Positions 29,895-40,383 of a stretch of DNA of 64,000 nucleotides are shown in pieces. The translations under genes and the position numbers were made by a program. Location of the stretch: assembly GCF_000735355.1 (NCBI RefSeq), contig NZ_JMPI01000013.1, positions 1 through 64,000 on the forward strand, given 5' to 3'. Source of the stretch: Buttiauxella agrestis ATCC 33320 (GTDB lineage Bacteria > Pseudomonadota > Gammaproteobacteria > Enterobacterales > Enterobacteriaceae). Below the pieces are notes generated by a model. It made no database searches. It saw only the letters and a list, made by a program, of their open reading frames with translations, and was not told the DNA's origin. Every line of letters starts with the position of its first letter. The stretch's first letter is position 1.

Positions 29895-31118
29895 ATGACC
29901 CTAACCACTCCCTTCCCGGATGCATCACAAAGCCACCGCCAACCGTTGGCCGTTCTGGCATGCGCCTTTTTCCTTTGGGGCTGCCTGACCAGCATCAACA
30001 GTGTATTGATTCCGTTTTTCTATCACTACTTTTCACTGACCTACCGTGATGCGATGCTGGTCAACGTGGCGTTCTATCTGGCTCCCTTCGTGGCGTGTTT
30101 GCCTTGTTCGGCGCTTATGGCGCGGCTGGGTTACAAAATGACGCTGATACTGGCCGTGGGGTTTGCCGCTCTGGGTTGTTTGCTGATGGCGCTGGCGATG
30201 TGGATGGTGACGTTTTCGCTGATACTGGCGGCGATATTCATCCTGGCCATGGGGGTCGCAGCAATGCAGGTGGTGGCGAATCCCTACGTCACGCGGTTAG
30301 GGCCGCCAGAAACGGCGGCGGGACGGTTGAGTCTGGCCTCGGCGATTAACTCCACGGGTACCACGGTTGCACCGCTGCTGGTGGCAAGCCTGTTGGTCAT
30401 CTTCCCGGTAAGTCTGGGTGCGCATCAGGAGCCAGTACGCTGGCTTTTCCTGGGGCTTGCCGCTCTGACATGCGGATTAATTGTCTTGTTGTATACCCGC
30501 CATCTGCCTGATTTTCGTCAGTTACAGATGCAGCGATTGAGCCAGCGCACCAGTGCGTTATTCGGCGAGTCTCACTTTGTGATGGGGTTGCTGGCGATTG
30601 GCACCTATGTTGGCGTGGAGGTAGCGATTGGGACGACCGCCCTGAGTTATCTCAGCGATAAGTCGCTCGGGAGCCTCGATTTGCAACAGGCGACTTCGCT
30701 GATTGCAATTTACTGGGGCGGTTCGCTGGCCGGGAGAATGTTGTACGGCCTGGTTGCGCATCGCGTGAATGCTATCTGCGCATTCCGTATTGCGACCGTC
30801 ATGGCAGGCATCCTGGTGATCGCTGCTATAGGGTTCGCAAACCTGTTGGGAGGCGTGTGTTTACTGCTGGTGGGTTTAATGAATTCGCTGATGTACCCGG
30901 TGATTTTCGCCCAGAGCGTGCGCAATCTGGGCGATAAAACCAGCCTTGCTTCTGCTTTTCTAATTATGGCGGGAATTGGCGGTGCAATACTGCCGTTCCT
31001 GCAAGGCTGGATGGTAGACGTCATCGGCTTGCGGTTAAGTTTTTTACTGCCTTGCGCTGGGTATTTAGTGTTGATGGGGGTTGGCCTGAAAATGCGCCAA
31101 CCATCGGCAATCAGCTAG
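29895..31118 (+). CDS. MFS transporter of the fucose permease (FucP/FHS) type
   Basis: A 407-residue 12-TM major facilitator of the fucose-galactose-glucose:H+ symporter group. Seen: [19 protein letters not shown] in TM1, the [20 protein letters not shown] stretch after TM4 (near residues 133-152) that is typical of the group, and a central loop near 200-225. It is the last gene of the operon, 30 bases after the EI fusion. A proton symporter beside a PTS is redundant for the same sugar, so it may take up a breakdown product or an alternative sugar, or export. Its stop overlaps the 3' end of cca by eight bases on the opposite strand, with no terminator visible between them. Confidence 0.88.
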   Translation: MTLTTPFPDASQSHRQPLAVLACAFFLWGCLTSINSVLIPFFYHYFSLTYRDAMLVNVAFYLAPFVACLPCSALMARLGYKMTLILAVGFAALGCLLMALAMWMVTFSLILAAIFILAMGVAAMQVVANPYVTRLGPPETAAGRLSLASAINSTGTTVAPLLVASLLVIFPVSLGAHQEPVRWLFLGLAALTCGLIVLLYTRHLPDFRQLQMQRLSQRTSALFGESHFVMGLLAIGTYVGVEVAIGTTALSYLSDKSLGSLDLQQATSLIAIYWGGSLAGRMLYGLVAHRVNAICAFRIATVMAGILVIAAIGFANLLGGVCLLLVGLMNSLMYPVIFAQSVRNLGDKTSLASAFLIMAGIGGAILPFLQGWMVDVIGLRLSFLLPCAGYLVLMGVGLKMRQPSAIS

Positions 31119-32358
31119 CCGCAGGGGTTGTCAGCCCTGCTTCTTTTTTCCATGCTTCAACAGCGGCTATACGGCGGCGATTCAGCTCAGTGCGAATCGC
31201 CGGGCCGCTGAACCCATCATCGAGCACTTCTTTATTGGCCACACTTTTCGCTGCAACCCACGCTGCTCGCAGTAATCTGCCCTGAGGGTAATCGCTGGCT
31301 TCAAAACCGGTGCGCCCACGCGCGTCAGCCTCGCTGGTTAATGCGACTTGCTCAACGCGATGGGGTTTACGCCATGCGTCGATAGCATCGAACAATTTGA
31401 CGATAGTTTTCGGCTGCAAAATGGAAATTGTATGGATGAGGTCGTGATACTCGGCAACCAGTTTGGCAAGGTCGCGGATTTCATTGGGCACGCGCATACG
31501 CTGGCACAATTGCTCGACAAGTTTCACACCCGCTGGACCATGCCCGTGATGGCGCGGCCAGAACTCTTTGGGCGTTAAACCTTTACCGAGGTCATGGCAT
31601 AACGTGGCAAAACGCACGTCAACTTCCGGGCTAAGCTGCGCGGCAATCGACAGCGTCATCAATACATGAATGCCCGTGTCAATTTCCGGATGCCATTTTT
31701 CTGGCGCAGGTACGCCAAACAGCGCGTCGATTTCCGGGAACAACACTTTCAGTGCGCCACATTTGCGCAGCACATCGAAATAAACCTGAGGGTTACGGCT
31801 GGTGAGCGCATTTTCCGTCTCTTTCCAGACTCGTTCTGGTGTGAGGTGCTCAAGTTCGCCATTGGCGGCCATTGAGGACATCAGTGCCTGGGTTTCCGGG
31901 GCAATCTGGAAATTAAGATGGGCGTAACGTGCAGCAAATCGCGCGACGCGTAACACGCGCAACGGATCTTCATTGAAAGCAGGGGAAACATGACGCAGCT
32001 GGCGTTTTTCGATATCTGCTCGCCCGTTGTACGGGTCGATATACTCGCCGTGTTCATCCTGGGCAATCGCGTTGATGGTCAAATCGCGGCGCAGCAAGTC
32101 TTGCTCAAGCGTGACATCAGGCGCGGCATAACAGGTAAAACCTGTGTATCCCTGGCCTGATTTACGCTCGGTACGCGCTAACGCATATTCTTCACGCGAT
32201 TGAGGGTGCAGAAACACCGGGAAATCTTTCCCAACCTGCTGGTAGCCTGCATCCAGCATCTCTTGCGGTGTTGCTCCTACCACGACCCAATCTTTATCTT
32301 TGACCGGTATGTTCAACAACCCATCACGCACTGCACCACCGACCAGATAAATCTTCAC
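31111..32358 (-). CDS. cca: Multifunctional CCA tRNA nucleotidyltransferase
   Basis: A 415-residue class II CCA-adding enzyme that builds or repairs the tRNA 3' CCA end. The nucleotidyltransferase head carries [11 protein letters not shown] (residues 5-15) and the metal-binding Asp-x-Asp in VKDKDWVVV (19-27); [10 protein letters not shown] (near 90) is the next motif. The C-terminal HD phosphohydrolase domain has TLCHDLGKG near 253 and HGHGPAGV. The long form with an HD domain is that of gammaproteobacteria. The start is GTG, giving the family N-terminus MKIYLVGG. It converges tail-to-tail with the sugar operon. Confidence 0.97.
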   Translation of the reverse strand: MKIYLVGGAVRDGLLNIPVKDKDWVVVGATPQEMLDAGYQQVGKDFPVFLHPQSREEYALARTERKSGQGYTGFTCYAAPDVTLEQDLLRRDLTINAIAQDEHGEYIDPYNGRADIEKRQLRHVSPAFNEDPLRVLRVARFAARYAHLNFQIAPETQALMSSMAANGELEHLTPERVWKETENALTSRNPQVYFDVLRKCGALKVLFPEIDALFGVPAPEKWHPEIDTGIHVLMTLSIAAQLSPEVDVRFATLCHDLGKGLTPKEFWPRHHGHGPAGVKLVEQLCQRMRVPNEIRDLAKLVAEYHDLIHTISILQPKTIVKLFDAIDAWRKPHRVEQVALTSEADARGRTGFEASDYPQGRLLRAAWVAAKSVANKEVLDDGFSGPAIRTELNRRRIAAVEAWKKEAGLTTPAAS

Positions 32359-32418
32359 GCTTTAATGCCCCTGCATCCAATTACGATAATATCTAAGTGT
32401 AGGATACAGGGTTGAAGA

Positions 32419-33039
32419 TTAGTTCATCCAGCGGTCTTTCTTCTTACGGCTTGGGATCATGTGTGGCAACAGCAGGCCGAGCAGTAAACCGAAACCAGCG
32501 ACACCGCCGCCGTACATGAACCATTGCATAATAATGGCGCGTTGTTTGTCATCGAGCTGTACGTTGGCGGCATCCACTTTTTTCTTCGCCACGATCAACT
32601 GATTCTTAAGCTGTTGATTTTCTTCTTTCAGACCGGCAATCACGCTGTCGCTTTGCGCCACTTTTTGCTGCATATCCGCAGTACGCTGATTCCAGGTGGT
32701 ATCAATATTCGTGAGTTTGTCAGTCAGCGTTTTGACCTGGTTTTCAAGGTCAGGCACACGAGTGCGCAGGCTTGGTGTGGTGCTAAGTTGCGCCAGTGGG
32801 ATCCAGGAAGTGCGACCATTCGCATCGCGAACCTGGCCGTATTTGGTTTCTTCATTACTGGAAAGCAGAGTCACTTCTTCACCCGCATTGACGGTGCCAA
32901 GCAAGCGATAATTATCCCCAGGACCACTACGCACCCAGGTATTTAATTCATCAGATACGTAACGTTTTTCATCGGCATGAGCCACAACAGAAACGCTAAG
33001 AGAGAGCAAAGTAAGGCAAATTAGGCGGAATTTGTGCAT
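32419..33039 (-). CDS. ygiM: SH3 domain protein YgiM (TIGR04211 family)
   Basis: A 206-residue envelope protein. Residues 1-22 form a signal peptide (cleavage after VVAHA). An SH3_3 domain follows (about 25-90, with YVSDELNTWVRSGPGDNYR). A coiled coil covers about 95-165, and a single TM helix near the end (MYGGGVAGFGLLLGLLLPHM) is followed by a basic tail. So the SH3 part is periplasmic and the C-terminus anchors in the inner membrane. Same length as E. coli YgiM, and same place between cca and ygiF. Function not established; the SH3 domain suggests peptidoglycan or protein binding. Confidence 0.93.
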   Translation of the reverse strand: MHKFRLICLTLLSLSVSVVAHADEKRYVSDELNTWVRSGPGDNYRLLGTVNAGEEVTLLSSNEETKYGQVRDANGRTSWIPLAQLSTTPSLRTRVPDLENQVKTLTDKLTNIDTTWNQRTADMQQKVAQSDSVIAGLKEENQQLKNQLIVAKKKVDAANVQLDDKQRAIIMQWFMYGGGVAGFGLLLGLLLPHMIPSRKKKDRWMN

Positions 33040-33282
33040 GATTTCGTCGTTATTGTCATAAATAGTGGAACGATAGTAGTGGCATCAGTCTGACGGCGCA
33101 ATCCGTAAACCTGAATGGGAATCATCCTGGTGTGAATTTGACCAACTACTCGCGGCAAATGGCCCGTCAAAATACGCGCCACTCATGGTAATTTGGCGAA
33201 AAATATTATCTACTGACAACCATCATACGATTAAGTTCTCCGGGCTTTCGCCCGATGTGACCCAACTAAAAGTAAAAAGACG

Positions 33283-34581
33283 ATGACCCAAGAAATCGAA
33301 CTCAAATTTATTGTGAATCCCGTTGCCCTGGATTCTCTTCGTAACACCTTAAACGCACTCGAAAGCCAGCACAGCGAACCTCGCCAGTTGCTCAACATCT
33401 ATTATGAAACGGCGGACAATCTGCTGCGTCGTCACGATATGGGGCTGCGCATTCGCGGAGATAATGGCCGCTATGAAATGACGATGAAAATTGCTGGCCG
33501 TGTCATTGGCGGGCTGCATCAACGCCCGGAATACAACGTTGAGCTGACATCACCGGAACTGGCACTCGCGCAGTTCCCGGCAGAGGTCTGGCCGGAAGGT
33601 ATTTCCCCGGACGAAATACAGTCACAGCTTAATCCTTTATTCAGCACTGATTTTGCCCGTGAAAAATGGGTCGTTACGCACGGTAAAAGCCGTATAGAAC
33701 TGGCACTGGATTTAGGTGAAGTGAAAGCGGGTGAACAGGTTGAGCCTTTATGTGAGCTGGAGCTTGAGCTGCTGGAAGGTGAAACCGCGGATGTTCTGGA
33801 TTTTGCTAAACAACTGGTTGCACAGCCGGGTCTGCGCCAGGGTAGCCTGAGCAAAGCTGCGCGCGGGTATCACCTGGTACACGGTAATGCCGAGCGTGAA
33901 ATCAAACCGTTAACCGTCCTGCGTGTTGCACCAAAAGCGACGGTAGAACAAGGGCTGGAAGGCTCTCTCGAACTGGTTCTTTCTCACTGGCAATATCACG
34001 AAGAGTTGTGGTTGCGCGGCAACGGCAAAGCGAAAGCTCAGGTTCTGGAAGCAGTTGGCCTTGTGCGCCATGCTCTGGCATTGTTTGGCGGCGTTATACC
34101 GCGCAAGGCGAGCACACAATTGCGTGAGCTGGCGGCCACTTACGAAACGATGCTGGCGACCGATCTCAAAGCGCCTGAACTGGCATTCAGCGCCGAAAGT
34201 AGCCAGGCCAAACTGGCTCTGACCGAATGGCTGGTTGGACGCCAATGGCAGAAATTTACTGACGAAAAAGCCAATGTTAAACTGGCTGGTTCGTTTAAGC
34301 GTTTTGCGGATACTCATCTTTCGCGCCACGCCGCAGAACTGAAAGAAACTTTCCAGCGTCCGTTGGGCGATAGCTACGCCGATCAGTTGCCGCGCCTGGC
34401 ACGTGAAACCGGCTCTATCCGCTTGCTGGCGGGCGTCTATGACGACGCGAAAACTCAACCGTGGCTTGATAACTGGCAAGGGCTGCGTCACGCCATTGCC
34501 ACTCGCCAACAAGTTGAAATCGAACACTACCGCAATGAAGCTATTTCGCAGGCTCCGTTCTGGCTGCACAGCGGTAAATAG
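33283..34581 (+). CDS. ygiF: Inorganic triphosphatase YgiF (CYTH-CHAD)
   Basis: A 432-residue protein. The N-terminal CYTH domain (about 1-200) has the ExExK motif at Glu4, Glu6 and Lys8 (EIELK) and hydrolyses inorganic triphosphate, as known for the E. coli protein. The C-terminal CHAD domain (about 215-430) is helical and binds polyphosphate in other members; conserved His/Arg/Lys residues, such as RHALALFGG near 264, are visible. It lies 27 bases before glnE, so the two are co-transcribed. Confidence 0.95.
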   Translation: MTQEIELKFIVNPVALDSLRNTLNALESQHSEPRQLLNIYYETADNLLRRHDMGLRIRGDNGRYEMTMKIAGRVIGGLHQRPEYNVELTSPELALAQFPAEVWPEGISPDEIQSQLNPLFSTDFAREKWVVTHGKSRIELALDLGEVKAGEQVEPLCELELELLEGETADVLDFAKQLVAQPGLRQGSLSKAARGYHLVHGNAEREIKPLTVLRVAPKATVEQGLEGSLELVLSHWQYHEELWLRGNGKAKAQVLEAVGLVRHALALFGGVIPRKASTQLRELAATYETMLATDLKAPELAFSAESSQAKLALTEWLVGRQWQKFTDEKANVKLAGSFKRFADTHLSRHAAELKETFQRPLGDSYADQLPRLARETGSIRLLAGVYDDAKTQPWLDNWQGLRHAIATRQQVEIEHYRNEAISQAPFWLHSGK

Positions 34582-34608
34582 TCACCATCGTTTCTTAGGG
34601 ATACGACC

Positions 34609-37461
34609 ATGATGTCGCAAGCGCCACTATTACAGCAGCATTTGCAGGCGGCGCTGGCGCGTCTGCCACACGAGATTGACCGCCAGACACTCAGCCCTGA
34701 AGCTCAGGCTGTGCTGGCGTTTAGTGACTTTGTTTGTGACAGCATGGCGGCTCACCCCGCATGGATAGTGGAGATTGAGCAATCACCTCCGCTGGCCGAC
34801 GAATGGCAGAACTATGCGGCCTGGTTGCAACAAGAGTTACAGGGGGTCGATAGCGAACCCGCGCTAATGGCCGCACTGCGCCTGTTCCGTCGCCGCATGA
34901 TGGTGAGAATTGCCTGGGCACAGGCTCTGCTACAACTCCCGACAGAAAGCTCGCTGAAGCAACTGAGTGTGTTAGCGGAAACGCTGATTATTGCTGCTCG
35001 TGACTGGCTTTATGCCGCATGCTGCCGCGAGTTTGGCACGCCTTGTAACCAGGCCGGGGTGGCGCAACCGCTCATGATCCTCGGGATGGGCAAGCTGGGC
35101 GGCGGCGAGCTGAACTTCTCCTCTGATATTGACCTGATTTTTTCCTGGCCTGAAAACGGCTCCACACAAGGCGGGCGACGTGAACTCGATAACGCGCAGT
35201 TCTTTACCCGCCTCGGCCAACGGCTGATTAAAGTTCTCGACCAACCCACGCAAGACGGCTTTGTCTATCGCGTTGACATGCGCCTGCGCCCGTTTGGTGA
35301 CAGTGGCCCGTTGGTGGTGAGCTACGCCGCACTGGAAGATTATTACCAGGAGCAAGGCCGCGACTGGGAACGCTACGCGATGGTCAAAGCCCGTATTATG
35401 GGCGATAAAGACGACGTCTGGAGCCAGGAGCTGCGCAACATGCTGCGGCCTTTTATTTTCCGTCGCTACATCGATTTCAGCGTCATTCAGTCGCTGCGTA
35501 ATATGAAAGGGATGATTGCCCGCGAAGTCCGTCGCAGAGGGCTGACCGACAACATCAAACTTGGCGCGGGCGGCATTCGTGAAACCGAGTTTATCGTCCA
35601 GGTATTCCAGTTGATTCGCGGTGGGCGAGAGCCGTCGTTGCAATCTCGTTCTTTGCTACCCACGCTGGAAGCGATCCAACACTTGCACCTGTTGCCGGAA
35701 GGCGATGCGGCCAAAATGAAAGAGGCGTATTTGTATCTGCGTCGCCTCGAAAACTTGCTGCAAAGCATCAATGACGAACAGACTCAAACATTGCCGGGCG
35801 ATGAGCTGAACCGTGCGCGGCTGGCGTGGGGCATGAATGCGCGGACCTGGGATGAATTGCAAGAAACACTGCAACGCCACATGAGTGCGGTGCGTCAGGT
35901 ATTTAACGACTTGATTGGCGACGATGAGCCGGAACCGGGCGAGGATAAACTCGCTGAAGCGTGGCGCGAGCTGTGGCAGGACGCGCTGGATGCAGATGCC
36001 AGTACGCCCGTACTTGAGCATTTAACGCCAGATGCGCGTGCCGAAGTGTTACGCCTGGTGAGTGATTTCCGCCAGGATACCGATAAGCGCACCATTGGCC
36101 CGCGTGGCCGCCAGGTTCTGGATCAACTGATGCCGCGTCTGCTCTGCGAAGCCTGTTCGCGCAGCGATGCTCCATTGCCGTTATCACGCCTAACGCCGCT
36201 GCTGCTCGGCATTGTAACGCGAACCACTTATCTTGAGCTGCTGACGGAATACCCTGGGGCGCTGAAACACCTGATTACGCTGTGCGCCGCCTCGCCGATG
36301 ATTGCCAGTCAGTTAGCGCGTTACCCGTTGCTGCTCGACGAACTGCTCGACCCGAACACGCTGTACCAACCTACCGCCACCGACGCCTATCGCGACGAGC
36401 TGCGGCAGTATTTGCTGCGCGTGCCTGATGACGATGAAGAACAGCAGCTCGAAGCCTTGCGCCAGTTCAAGCAGGCGCAGTTGCTGCGCGTCGCTGCCGC
36501 CGATATCACCGGCACCTTGCCAGTGATGAAAGTCAGCGACCATTTGACCTGGCTTGCTGAAGCCATGATTGATGCCGTTGTGCAACAAGCGTGGGTGCAG
36601 ATGGTTGGGCGTTACGGCCAGCCAAAACATCTACAGAACCGTGAAGGGCGCGGATTCGCTGTTGTCGGCTACGGCAAACTTGGCGGCTGGGAGCTGGGTT
36701 ACAGTTCCGATCTGGATTTAGTATTCCTGCACGATTGCCCGTCAGATGTAATGACAGATGGCGAACGCGAAATTGACGGCCGCCAGTTCTATTTGCGCCT
36801 CGCGCAACGCATCATGCACCTGTTCAGCACACGAACCTCATCGGGCATTTTGTATGAAGTCGACGCGCGTTTGCGCCCGTCTGGTGCGGCGGGCATGCTG
36901 GTGACTACCGCTGAAGCCTTCGCTGATTACCAACAAAATGAAGCCTGGACCTGGGAGCATCAGGCCCTGGTGCGGGCGCGTATCGTGTATGGCGATCCGC
37001 AACTGAAACAGGAATTTGATGCCATTCGCCGCAAGATTTTATGTGTTCCACGCGAAGGCGAAAAACTCCAGACCGAAGTGCGGGAAATGCGCGAAAAAAT
37101 GCGTGCGCATCTGGGCGGGAAAACCCGTGAACGCTTTGATATTAAAGCCGATGAAGGCGGGATTACTGATATCGAATTTATCACCCAATATCTGGTGTTA
37201 CGTTATGCGGCACTGGCCCCAAAACTGACACGCTGGTCTGATAATGTGCGCATTCTGGAATTAATGGCGCAAAACGACATCATGAGTGATGACGAAGCGA
37301 AAGCGCTGACGCATGCTTATGTCACGCTACGCGATGAGCTTCACCACCTTGCGTTGCAGGAGCTACCAGGAAACGTGGCCATGGAGACTTTCACTCAGGA
37401 ACGCGAACAGGTTCTGAGAAGCTGGCACACGTGGCTCAGTGAGCCGCAAACACGCGCATAA
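34609..37461 (+). CDS. glnE: Bifunctional glutamine synthetase adenylyltransferase/deadenylase GlnE
   Basis: A 950-residue enzyme that adds and removes AMP on glutamine synthetase in response to PII and glutamine. Two nucleotidyltransferase domains are visible: the N-terminal deadenylase around [18 protein letters not shown] (residues about 162-179, with Asp-x-Asp) and the C-terminal adenylylase around [18 protein letters not shown] (about 690-707), each followed by a helical domain. Length is that of E. coli (946 aa). Two in-frame ATGs stand side by side at 34609 and 34612; the first is used here. It leads into hldE after 55 bases. Confidence 0.97.
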   Translation: MMSQAPLLQQHLQAALARLPHEIDRQTLSPEAQAVLAFSDFVCDSMAAHPAWIVEIEQSPPLADEWQNYAAWLQQELQGVDSEPALMAALRLFRRRMMVRIAWAQALLQLPTESSLKQLSVLAETLIIAARDWLYAACCREFGTPCNQAGVAQPLMILGMGKLGGGELNFSSDIDLIFSWPENGSTQGGRRELDNAQFFTRLGQRLIKVLDQPTQDGFVYRVDMRLRPFGDSGPLVVSYAALEDYYQEQGRDWERYAMVKARIMGDKDDVWSQELRNMLRPFIFRRYIDFSVIQSLRNMKGMIAREVRRRGLTDNIKLGAGGIRETEFIVQVFQLIRGGREPSLQSRSLLPTLEAIQHLHLLPEGDAAKMKEAYLYLRRLENLLQSINDEQTQTLPGDELNRARLAWGMNARTWDELQETLQRHMSAVRQVFNDLIGDDEPEPGEDKLAEAWRELWQDALDADASTPVLEHLTPDARAEVLRLVSDFRQDTDKRTIGPRGRQVLDQLMPRLLCEACSRSDAPLPLSRLTPLLLGIVTRTTYLELLTEYPGALKHLITLCAASPMIASQLARYPLLLDELLDPNTLYQPTATDAYRDELRQYLLRVPDDDEEQQLEALRQFKQAQLLRVAAADITGTLPVMKVSDHLTWLAEAMIDAVVQQAWVQMVGRYGQPKHLQNREGRGFAVVGYGKLGGWELGYSSDLDLVFLHDCPSDVMTDGEREIDGRQFYLRLAQRIMHLFSTRTSSGILYEVDARLRPSGAAGMLVTTAEAFADYQQNEAWTWEHQALVRARIVYGDPQLKQEFDAIRRKILCVPREGEKLQTEVREMREKMRAHLGGKTRERFDIKADEGGITDIEFITQYLVLRYAALAPKLTRWSDNVRILELMAQNDIMSDDEAKALTHAYVTLRDELHHLALQELPGNVAMETFTQEREQVLRSWHTWLSEPQTRA

Positions 37462-37516
37462 GATTAATTGTGATATTATCCGCGACAAAATTTTATCCCT
37501 CTCTGGAGAGTCAGGA

Positions 37517-38947
37517 ATGAAAGTAACGCTGCCCGAATACAGCCGTGCAGGCGTCATGGTAGTTGGTGATGTGATGCTGGATCGCTACTGGTATGGCCCT
37601 ACAAGCCGCATTTCCCCGGAAGCGCCGGTACCGGTCGTGAAAGTCGATACCATTGAAGAACGTCCAGGTGGTGCAGCCAACGTGGCGATGAACATTGCTT
37701 CATTAGGGGCCAATTCGCGCCTGGTGGGTCTGACGGGCATCGACGATGCAGCACGTGCGCTCAGCCAAACGCTGGCGGGTGTCAACGTTAAGTGCGATTT
37801 CGTCTCTGTGCCGACTCATCCGACAATCACCAAACTACGTGTACTTTCCCGTAATCAGCAACTGATTCGCCTCGACTTCGAAGAGGGTTTTGAGGGGGTT
37901 GATCCAGAGCCACTGCATGAACGTATCAGCCAGGCGCTGCCGCACATTGGTGCGCTGGTGCTTTCTGACTACGCAAAAGGCGCATTAGCAAGCGTGCAGC
38001 AAATGATTTGCCTTGCGCGTGCGGCAAACGTTCCTGTGCTGATTGACCCGAAAGGAACTGATTTCAATCGTTATCGCGGCGCAACGCTGCTGACACCAAA
38101 TCTCTCTGAATTTGAAGCGGTCGTCGGCAAGTGTAAGAGCGACGAAGAGCTGGTGGAGCGTGGTATGAAGCTGATTGCTGAGTACGATCTTTCTGCTCTG
38201 CTGATCACGCGTTCTGAACACGGTATGACGTTATTGCAGCCGGGTATCAAGCCGTTCCATCTGCCGACTCAGGCCCAGGAAGTTTACGATGTGACCGGTG
38301 CGGGTGATACCGTGATCGGCGTGTTGGCGGCAACGCTTGCCGCGGGTAATTCGCTCGAAGAAGCGTGTTTCTTTGCAAATGCGGCAGCAGGTGTAGTCGT
38401 TGGCAAACTGGGGACTTCTACGGTTTCGCCAATTGAGCTGGAAAATGCTGTGCGTGGGCGTGCCGATTCAGGTTTTGGTGTAATGACCGAAGCAGAGCTG
38501 AAAGTCGCTGTGGCAAATGCACGTAAACGCGGTGAGAAAGTCGTAATGACCAACGGCGTGTTTGACATTCTTCACGCGGGTCACGTTTCTTATCTGGCAA
38601 ATGCTCGCAAGCTTGGCGACCGACTGATTGTTGCGGTCAACAGCGATGCTTCTACCCGACGCCTGAAAGGCGAAACTCGCCCAGTGAATCCGCAGGATCA
38701 ACGTATGATCGTGCTAGGTGCGTTGGAAGCCGTGGATTGGGTCGTATTGTTTGAAGAAGACACACCGCAGCGTTTAATCGGCGAAGTGTTGCCTGATTTG
38801 CTGGTCAAAGGTGGCGATTACAAACCGGATGATATCGCCGGGAGTAAAGAAGTCTGGGCTAACGGTGGTGAGGTGATGGTGCTGAACTTTGAAGATGGTT
38901 GTTCAACCACCAACATCATTAAAAAGATTCAGAGCCACGAGGCGTAA
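37517..38947 (+). CDS. hldE: Bifunctional heptose 7-phosphate kinase / heptose 1-phosphate adenylyltransferase HldE
   Basis: A 476-residue enzyme of ADP-heptose synthesis for the LPS inner core. The PfkB/ribokinase-type kinase domain covers about 1-318, with GGAANVAMN and the catalytic [13 protein letters not shown] near residue 257-269. The cytidylyltransferase-like domain covers about 340-476, with [12 protein letters not shown] near 349-360. I chose the ATG at 37517 after the Shine-Dalgarno GAGAGTCAGGA because it gives the conserved [12 protein letters not shown]; the open frame reaches back into glnE. A terminator follows. Confidence 0.97.
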   Translation: MKVTLPEYSRAGVMVVGDVMLDRYWYGPTSRISPEAPVPVVKVDTIEERPGGAANVAMNIASLGANSRLVGLTGIDDAARALSQTLAGVNVKCDFVSVPTHPTITKLRVLSRNQQLIRLDFEEGFEGVDPEPLHERISQALPHIGALVLSDYAKGALASVQQMICLARAANVPVLIDPKGTDFNRYRGATLLTPNLSEFEAVVGKCKSDEELVERGMKLIAEYDLSALLITRSEHGMTLLQPGIKPFHLPTQAQEVYDVTGAGDTVIGVLAATLAAGNSLEEACFFANAAAGVVVGKLGTSTVSPIELENAVRGRADSGFGVMTEAELKVAVANARKRGEKVVMTNGVFDILHAGHVSYLANARKLGDRLIVAVNSDASTRRLKGETRPVNPQDQRMIVLGALEAVDWVVLFEEDTPQRLIGEVLPDLLVKGGDYKPDDIAGSKEVWANGGEVMVLNFEDGCSTTNIIKKIQSHEA

Positions 38948-38980
38948 GCCACGAAATTGAGTCTCTACCACGCAAAGTAA

Positions 38981-39006
38981 AACGCCCCAGCCGGGGCGTT
39001 TTTTAC
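38981..39006. terminator. Terminator between hldE and ubiK
   Basis: AACGCCCC-AGCC-GGGGCGTT followed by T-rich DNA: a strong 8-bp GC-rich stem. It may also serve the converging ubiK, whose stop overlaps its edge. Confidence 0.88.
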
Positions 39007-39287
39007 ATCTGCGGTTCTGTTGGCGGTGCGACATCCGGAGCCTGAACGCTACGGCTTTCCAGTTCGCTCAAACGCTGTTCCAGTAATGCCAGTTTTTCGC
39101 GAGTGCGCAGTAGCACTTGCGTCTGCACATCAAATTCTTCACGGCTAACCAGGTCCAGACGCGTTAACTGTGACTGTAAAACCTGGCGAACTTTCTTCTC
39201 GACATCATCCCCGAATTCACGAATCCCTTTCGGCATTGACTCGTGGACCTGGCGAGCTATCTGTTCAATTTTTTTCGGGTCAATCAT
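39003..39287 (-). CDS. ubiK: Ubiquinone biosynthesis accessory factor UbiK
   Basis: A 94-residue BMFP-family protein (YqiC) that binds UbiJ and lipids and supports the aerobic Ubi complex. It opens [21 protein letters not shown]-terminal coiled coil ([21 protein letters not shown] onward, about 51-80) drives trimer formation. I chose ATG at 39287 because GGAAG lies five bases ahead and the family N-terminus follows; an ATG four codons upstream (39299) is less well placed. Confidence 0.94.
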   Translation of the reverse strand: MIDPKKIEQIARQVHESMPKGIREFGDDVEKKVRQVLQSQLTRLDLVSREEFDVQTQVLLRTREKLALLEQRLSELESRSVQAPDVAPPTEPQM

Positions 39288-39426
39288 AGCGGCTTCCATA
39301 ATCTTACGGGATTGTCTTACGGTATTAGCATTAATTGTAATGCCTGCGAGCCTCCTTAGAAACCCGAAATGTTCTAAGGTTTGGCGTTGCCAGAGAAAAT
39401 CATCGGCGTTATAGTAAGTCTGCTTA

Positions 39427-39567
39427 TTCTCAGGGCGGGGTGTAACTCCCCACCGGCGGTAAATCAGCGAACGCTGAAAGCCCGCGAGCGCTCCAGAGCA
39501 ATCTGGAGGTCAGCAGATCCGGTGTAATTCCGGAGCCGACGGTTATAGTCCGGATGGGAGAGAGTAA
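39427..39567 (+). promoter_or_regulatory. FMN riboswitch (RFN element) of ribB
   Basis: The conserved RFN landmarks are present in order: CAGGGCGGGGTGTAACTCCC, CACCGGCGGTAAA, AGCCCGCGAGC, the variable stem around CTCCAGAGCAATCTGGAG, GGTCAGCAGATCCGGTG, and the closing CCGACGGTTATAGTCCGGATG...GAGAGAG. It lies about 100 bases before ribB, so FMN binding should lower ribB expression. The expression platform (39568-39660) is AT-rich, without an obvious long hairpin plus T-run, so control may act on translation or Rho. Confidence 0.97.
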
Positions 39568-39665
39568 CGACTAAGCTCAAGCTTTTAAGCCTGCTCACGT
39601 TATTTTTATAGCTCCTAAGACTGCCCTGATTCTGGTAACCATAATTTTAATGAGGTTTTTTTACC

Positions 39666-40319
39666 ATGAATCAGACGCTCCTTTCTGCATTTGGCACCCC
39701 TACACAGCGCGTAGAACACGCTCTTGAAGCACTACGTGAAGGCCGCGGGGTTATGGTTCTTGACGATGAAGATCGCGAGAACGAAGGTGACATGATTTTC
39801 CCTGCGGAAACCATGACCGTTGAGCAAATGGCTCTGACCATTCGCCACGGTAGCGGTATTGTTTGCCTGTGCCTGACTGAAGAACGCCGTAAACAACTCG
39901 AATTGCCAATGATGGTTGAGAACAACACCAGTGCCTATGGCACCGGGTTTACTGTGACTATCGAAGCTGCAACCGGTGTGACTACCGGTGTTTCTGCCGC
40001 AGACCGTATTACCACTGTTCGTGCCGCCATTGCTGATGGCGCAAAACCAAGCGACCTGAACCGCCCGGGACACGTATTCCCGCTGCGTGCTCAGCCTGGT
40101 GGCGTGTTAACTCGCGGTGGCCACACTGAAGCGACTATCGATTTAGTGACGCTTGCTGGCTTCAAACCTGCCGGTGTGCTGTGCGAACTGACCAACGACG
40201 ACGGCACTATGGCGCGTGCACCTGAGTGCATCACCTTTGCCCGTGAGCACAACATGGCTGTGGTGACGATTGAAGACCTGGTGGAATACCGTCAGGCTCA
40301 TGAACGCAAAGCCAGCTAA
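39666..40319 (+). CDS. ribB: 3,4-dihydroxy-2-butanone-4-phosphate synthase RibB
   Basis: A 217-residue Mg-dependent enzyme that turns ribulose 5-phosphate into 3,4-dihydroxy-2-butanone 4-phosphate plus formate, the four-carbon input of riboflavin synthesis. Motifs seen: the acidic [16 protein letters not shown] (residues about 33-48), TGVSAADR near 116-123, and [24 protein letters not shown] (about 133-156, core HVFPLR and RGGHTEA). It is a monofunctional RibB without the RibA domain. The FMN riboswitch upstream and the terminator downstream frame it as a single-gene unit. Confidence 0.98.
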   Translation: MNQTLLSAFGTPTQRVEHALEALREGRGVMVLDDEDRENEGDMIFPAETMTVEQMALTIRHGSGIVCLCLTEERRKQLELPMMVENNTSAYGTGFTVTIEAATGVTTGVSAADRITTVRAAIADGAKPSDLNRPGHVFPLRAQPGGVLTRGGHTEATIDLVTLAGFKPAGVLCELTNDDGTMARAPECITFAREHNMAVVTIEDLVEYRQAHERKAS

Positions 40320-40349
40320 CATTTATCTAAGAAAGTTAAGCTAAAAAGC

Positions 40350-40383
40350 AAAAAGCCCGGTTTCTACACCGGGCTTTTTTTCA
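40350..40383. terminator. Bidirectional terminator between ribB and zupT
   Basis: AAAGCCCGGT-TTCTAC-ACCGGGCTTTTTT: a 10-bp stem with A- and T-runs on its two sides, between converging genes. Confidence 0.88.

Noticed and set aside
33910-34569. A 219-codon open frame opposite ygiF
   Set aside because: Shadow of the CHAD domain coding strand; no ribosome site or family match.
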